DNA from: Acidobacteriota bacterium
Lineage (GTDB): Bacteria > Acidobacteriota > Terriglobia > Terriglobales > Acidobacteriaceae
Direction of reading: 5' to 3'
NCBI GenBank assembly: GCA_021793595.1
Contig: JAJYSL010000276.1
Coordinates: forward strand, 1-5,877
Length of the DNA stretch: 5,877 bases
Shown: positions 5,316 through 5,877 of the stretch, in pieces
Layout of the letters: each line of letters begins with the position of its first letter
Position numbering within the stretch: position 1 is the stretch's first letter
Program-made: the position numbers and the translations under genes
Notes under the pieces: model-generated
What the model saw: the letters and a program-made list of their open reading frames with translations, nothing else
What the model was told of the DNA's origin: nothing
The model's database searches: none

Positions 5316-5877
5316 TTACCTGGGGGTTGGTGTTTGTTGTGTCGGTGCTTGCGGCGTCGGCAAAACGAACGTCAGCGGTTGTGCCAGGATATCCATCGCC
5401 GACTGCGGCAACGGCTTGTTGGCATTCGCCAGCAGCAGGCTGACCTGCCACATCTGCGTGGAAGAAAGAATCTGCTCAAACGCCGGCATCCCCGTCAGGC
5501 GAATTCCATTGGCGACCTTCCAATACGTTTCTCCCGGCGGATCGTCGCTGACACCCACCACGTTCTGGCTGCCGTGCGCGTGCCATAGCTGGGGAGCATG
5601 CGGGTACATGTGCGGCGCCACGGTGGAGTTCTGATTATTCAAACCATGGCAGAAGGCGCAATTCTGGCGATAAATTTGCGCTCCTGCGGTCAGATTGTCC
5701 GCCGTGGGCTGAATCGGCACCGATTTGGGCATGTCTTTCGCAATACGCGCATGCAGCGGCACGTGCACAATCTGCTTTTCAAAAGGGAACGGCGCATCGG
5801 CGACCGCGACCGGGGGATTCCCAAAGTTCAGGTAGAAAAATGCGCCAATAGGCACCAACAAAAGCCCGATCACCAGC
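5316..5877 (-). CDS. Membrane-anchored c-type cytochrome, 5' end beyond the window
   Basis: This is a monoheme cytochrome c, expected to carry electrons on the periplasmic side of the inner membrane. Counting from the GTG at 5873, the heme site CAFCH is C72, C75 and H76, and GMPAF gives M129 as the likely distal ligand. The first 17 residues (IGLLLVPIGAFFYLNFG) form a membrane helix that could be an uncleaved anchor. The stretch FPFEKQIVHVPLHARI follows, then the cytochrome fold (about 58-150) with DDPPGETYWKVANGIRLTG. The tail is rich in P, T and Q. The frame stays open to the window edge (the codon before the GTG is CTG), so the true start is probably outside. From memory, similar proteins occur in Acidobacteriota; the redox partner cannot be told from this window. 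Confidence 0.9.
   Translation of the reverse strand, partial: LVIGLLLVPIGAFFYLNFGNPPVAVADAPFPFEKQIVHVPLHARIAKDMPKSVPIQPTADNLTAGAQIYRQNCAFCHGLNNQNSTVAPHMYPHAPQLWHAHGSQNVVGVSDDPPGETYWKVANGIRLTGMPAFEQILSSTQMWQVSLLLANANKPLPQSAMDILAQPLTFVLPTPQAPTQQTPTPR

Noticed and set aside
5237..5634. Plus-strand open frames opposite the cytochrome c gene
   Set aside because: They overlap each other and lie antisense to a gene with a clear CAFCH heme site. They show no ribosome binding site or domain.
1..5877. A new defence, mobile or biosynthetic system
   Set aside because: I looked on both strands for transposases, integrases, CRISPR-like arrays, toxin-antitoxin pairs and large operons. The genes are mostly single, strand-alternating and belong to recognisable families.

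Overview
The window looks like an ordinary chromosomal stretch from an Acidobacteriota genome, most likely class Terriglobia (Koribacter/Acidobacteriaceae-like). This rests on the moderately high G+C content, a Gram-negative envelope (DUF481 outer-membrane protein, membrane-anchored periplasmic cytochrome c), a futalosine-pathway menaquinone gene, and protein wording I remember from that phylum. No database search was run, so the taxonomy is an inference.

Layout from left to right. Positions 1-42 hold what looks like the last 13 codons of a plus-strand gene, possibly an outer-membrane barrel protein. A bidirectional intrinsic terminator (69-95) follows. Next, on the minus strand, is a multi-pass family 2 glycosyltransferase (100-1725, possibly starting further upstream at 1809 or 1830) resembling the plant CslA/CslC and bacterial cellulose-synthase-like enzymes. 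A divergent intergenic region separates it from a plus-strand DUF4126 membrane protein (1938-2531), which has a GTG start and may be leaderless. That gene converges, across only 29 bp, on minus-strand mqnC (2561-3607), a radical SAM enzyme of menaquinone synthesis. Upstream of mqnC on the same strand lies a probable 62-residue protein (3710-3898). A divergent gap of about 110 bp leads to a plus-strand DUF481 protein (4009-5187) with a secretion signal. A hairpin-bearing convergent gap separates this from a minus-strand c-type cytochrome whose 5' end runs off the window (5316-5877).

The genes do not form one obvious operon. Most change strand from one to the next, and the only co-directional pair is the small protein and mqnC. 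A loose theme is the cell envelope and respiration: a polysaccharide-type glycosyltransferase, outer-membrane proteins, menaquinone and cytochrome c. I found no mobile element, CRISPR array, tRNA, rRNA or defence system, and nothing that supports a novel multi-gene system. The points most worth a second look are the CslA-like glycosyltransferase, a 10-bp direct repeat with a 20-bp period just before mqnC, the ambiguous signal peptide of the DUF481 protein, and the small protein beside mqnC.
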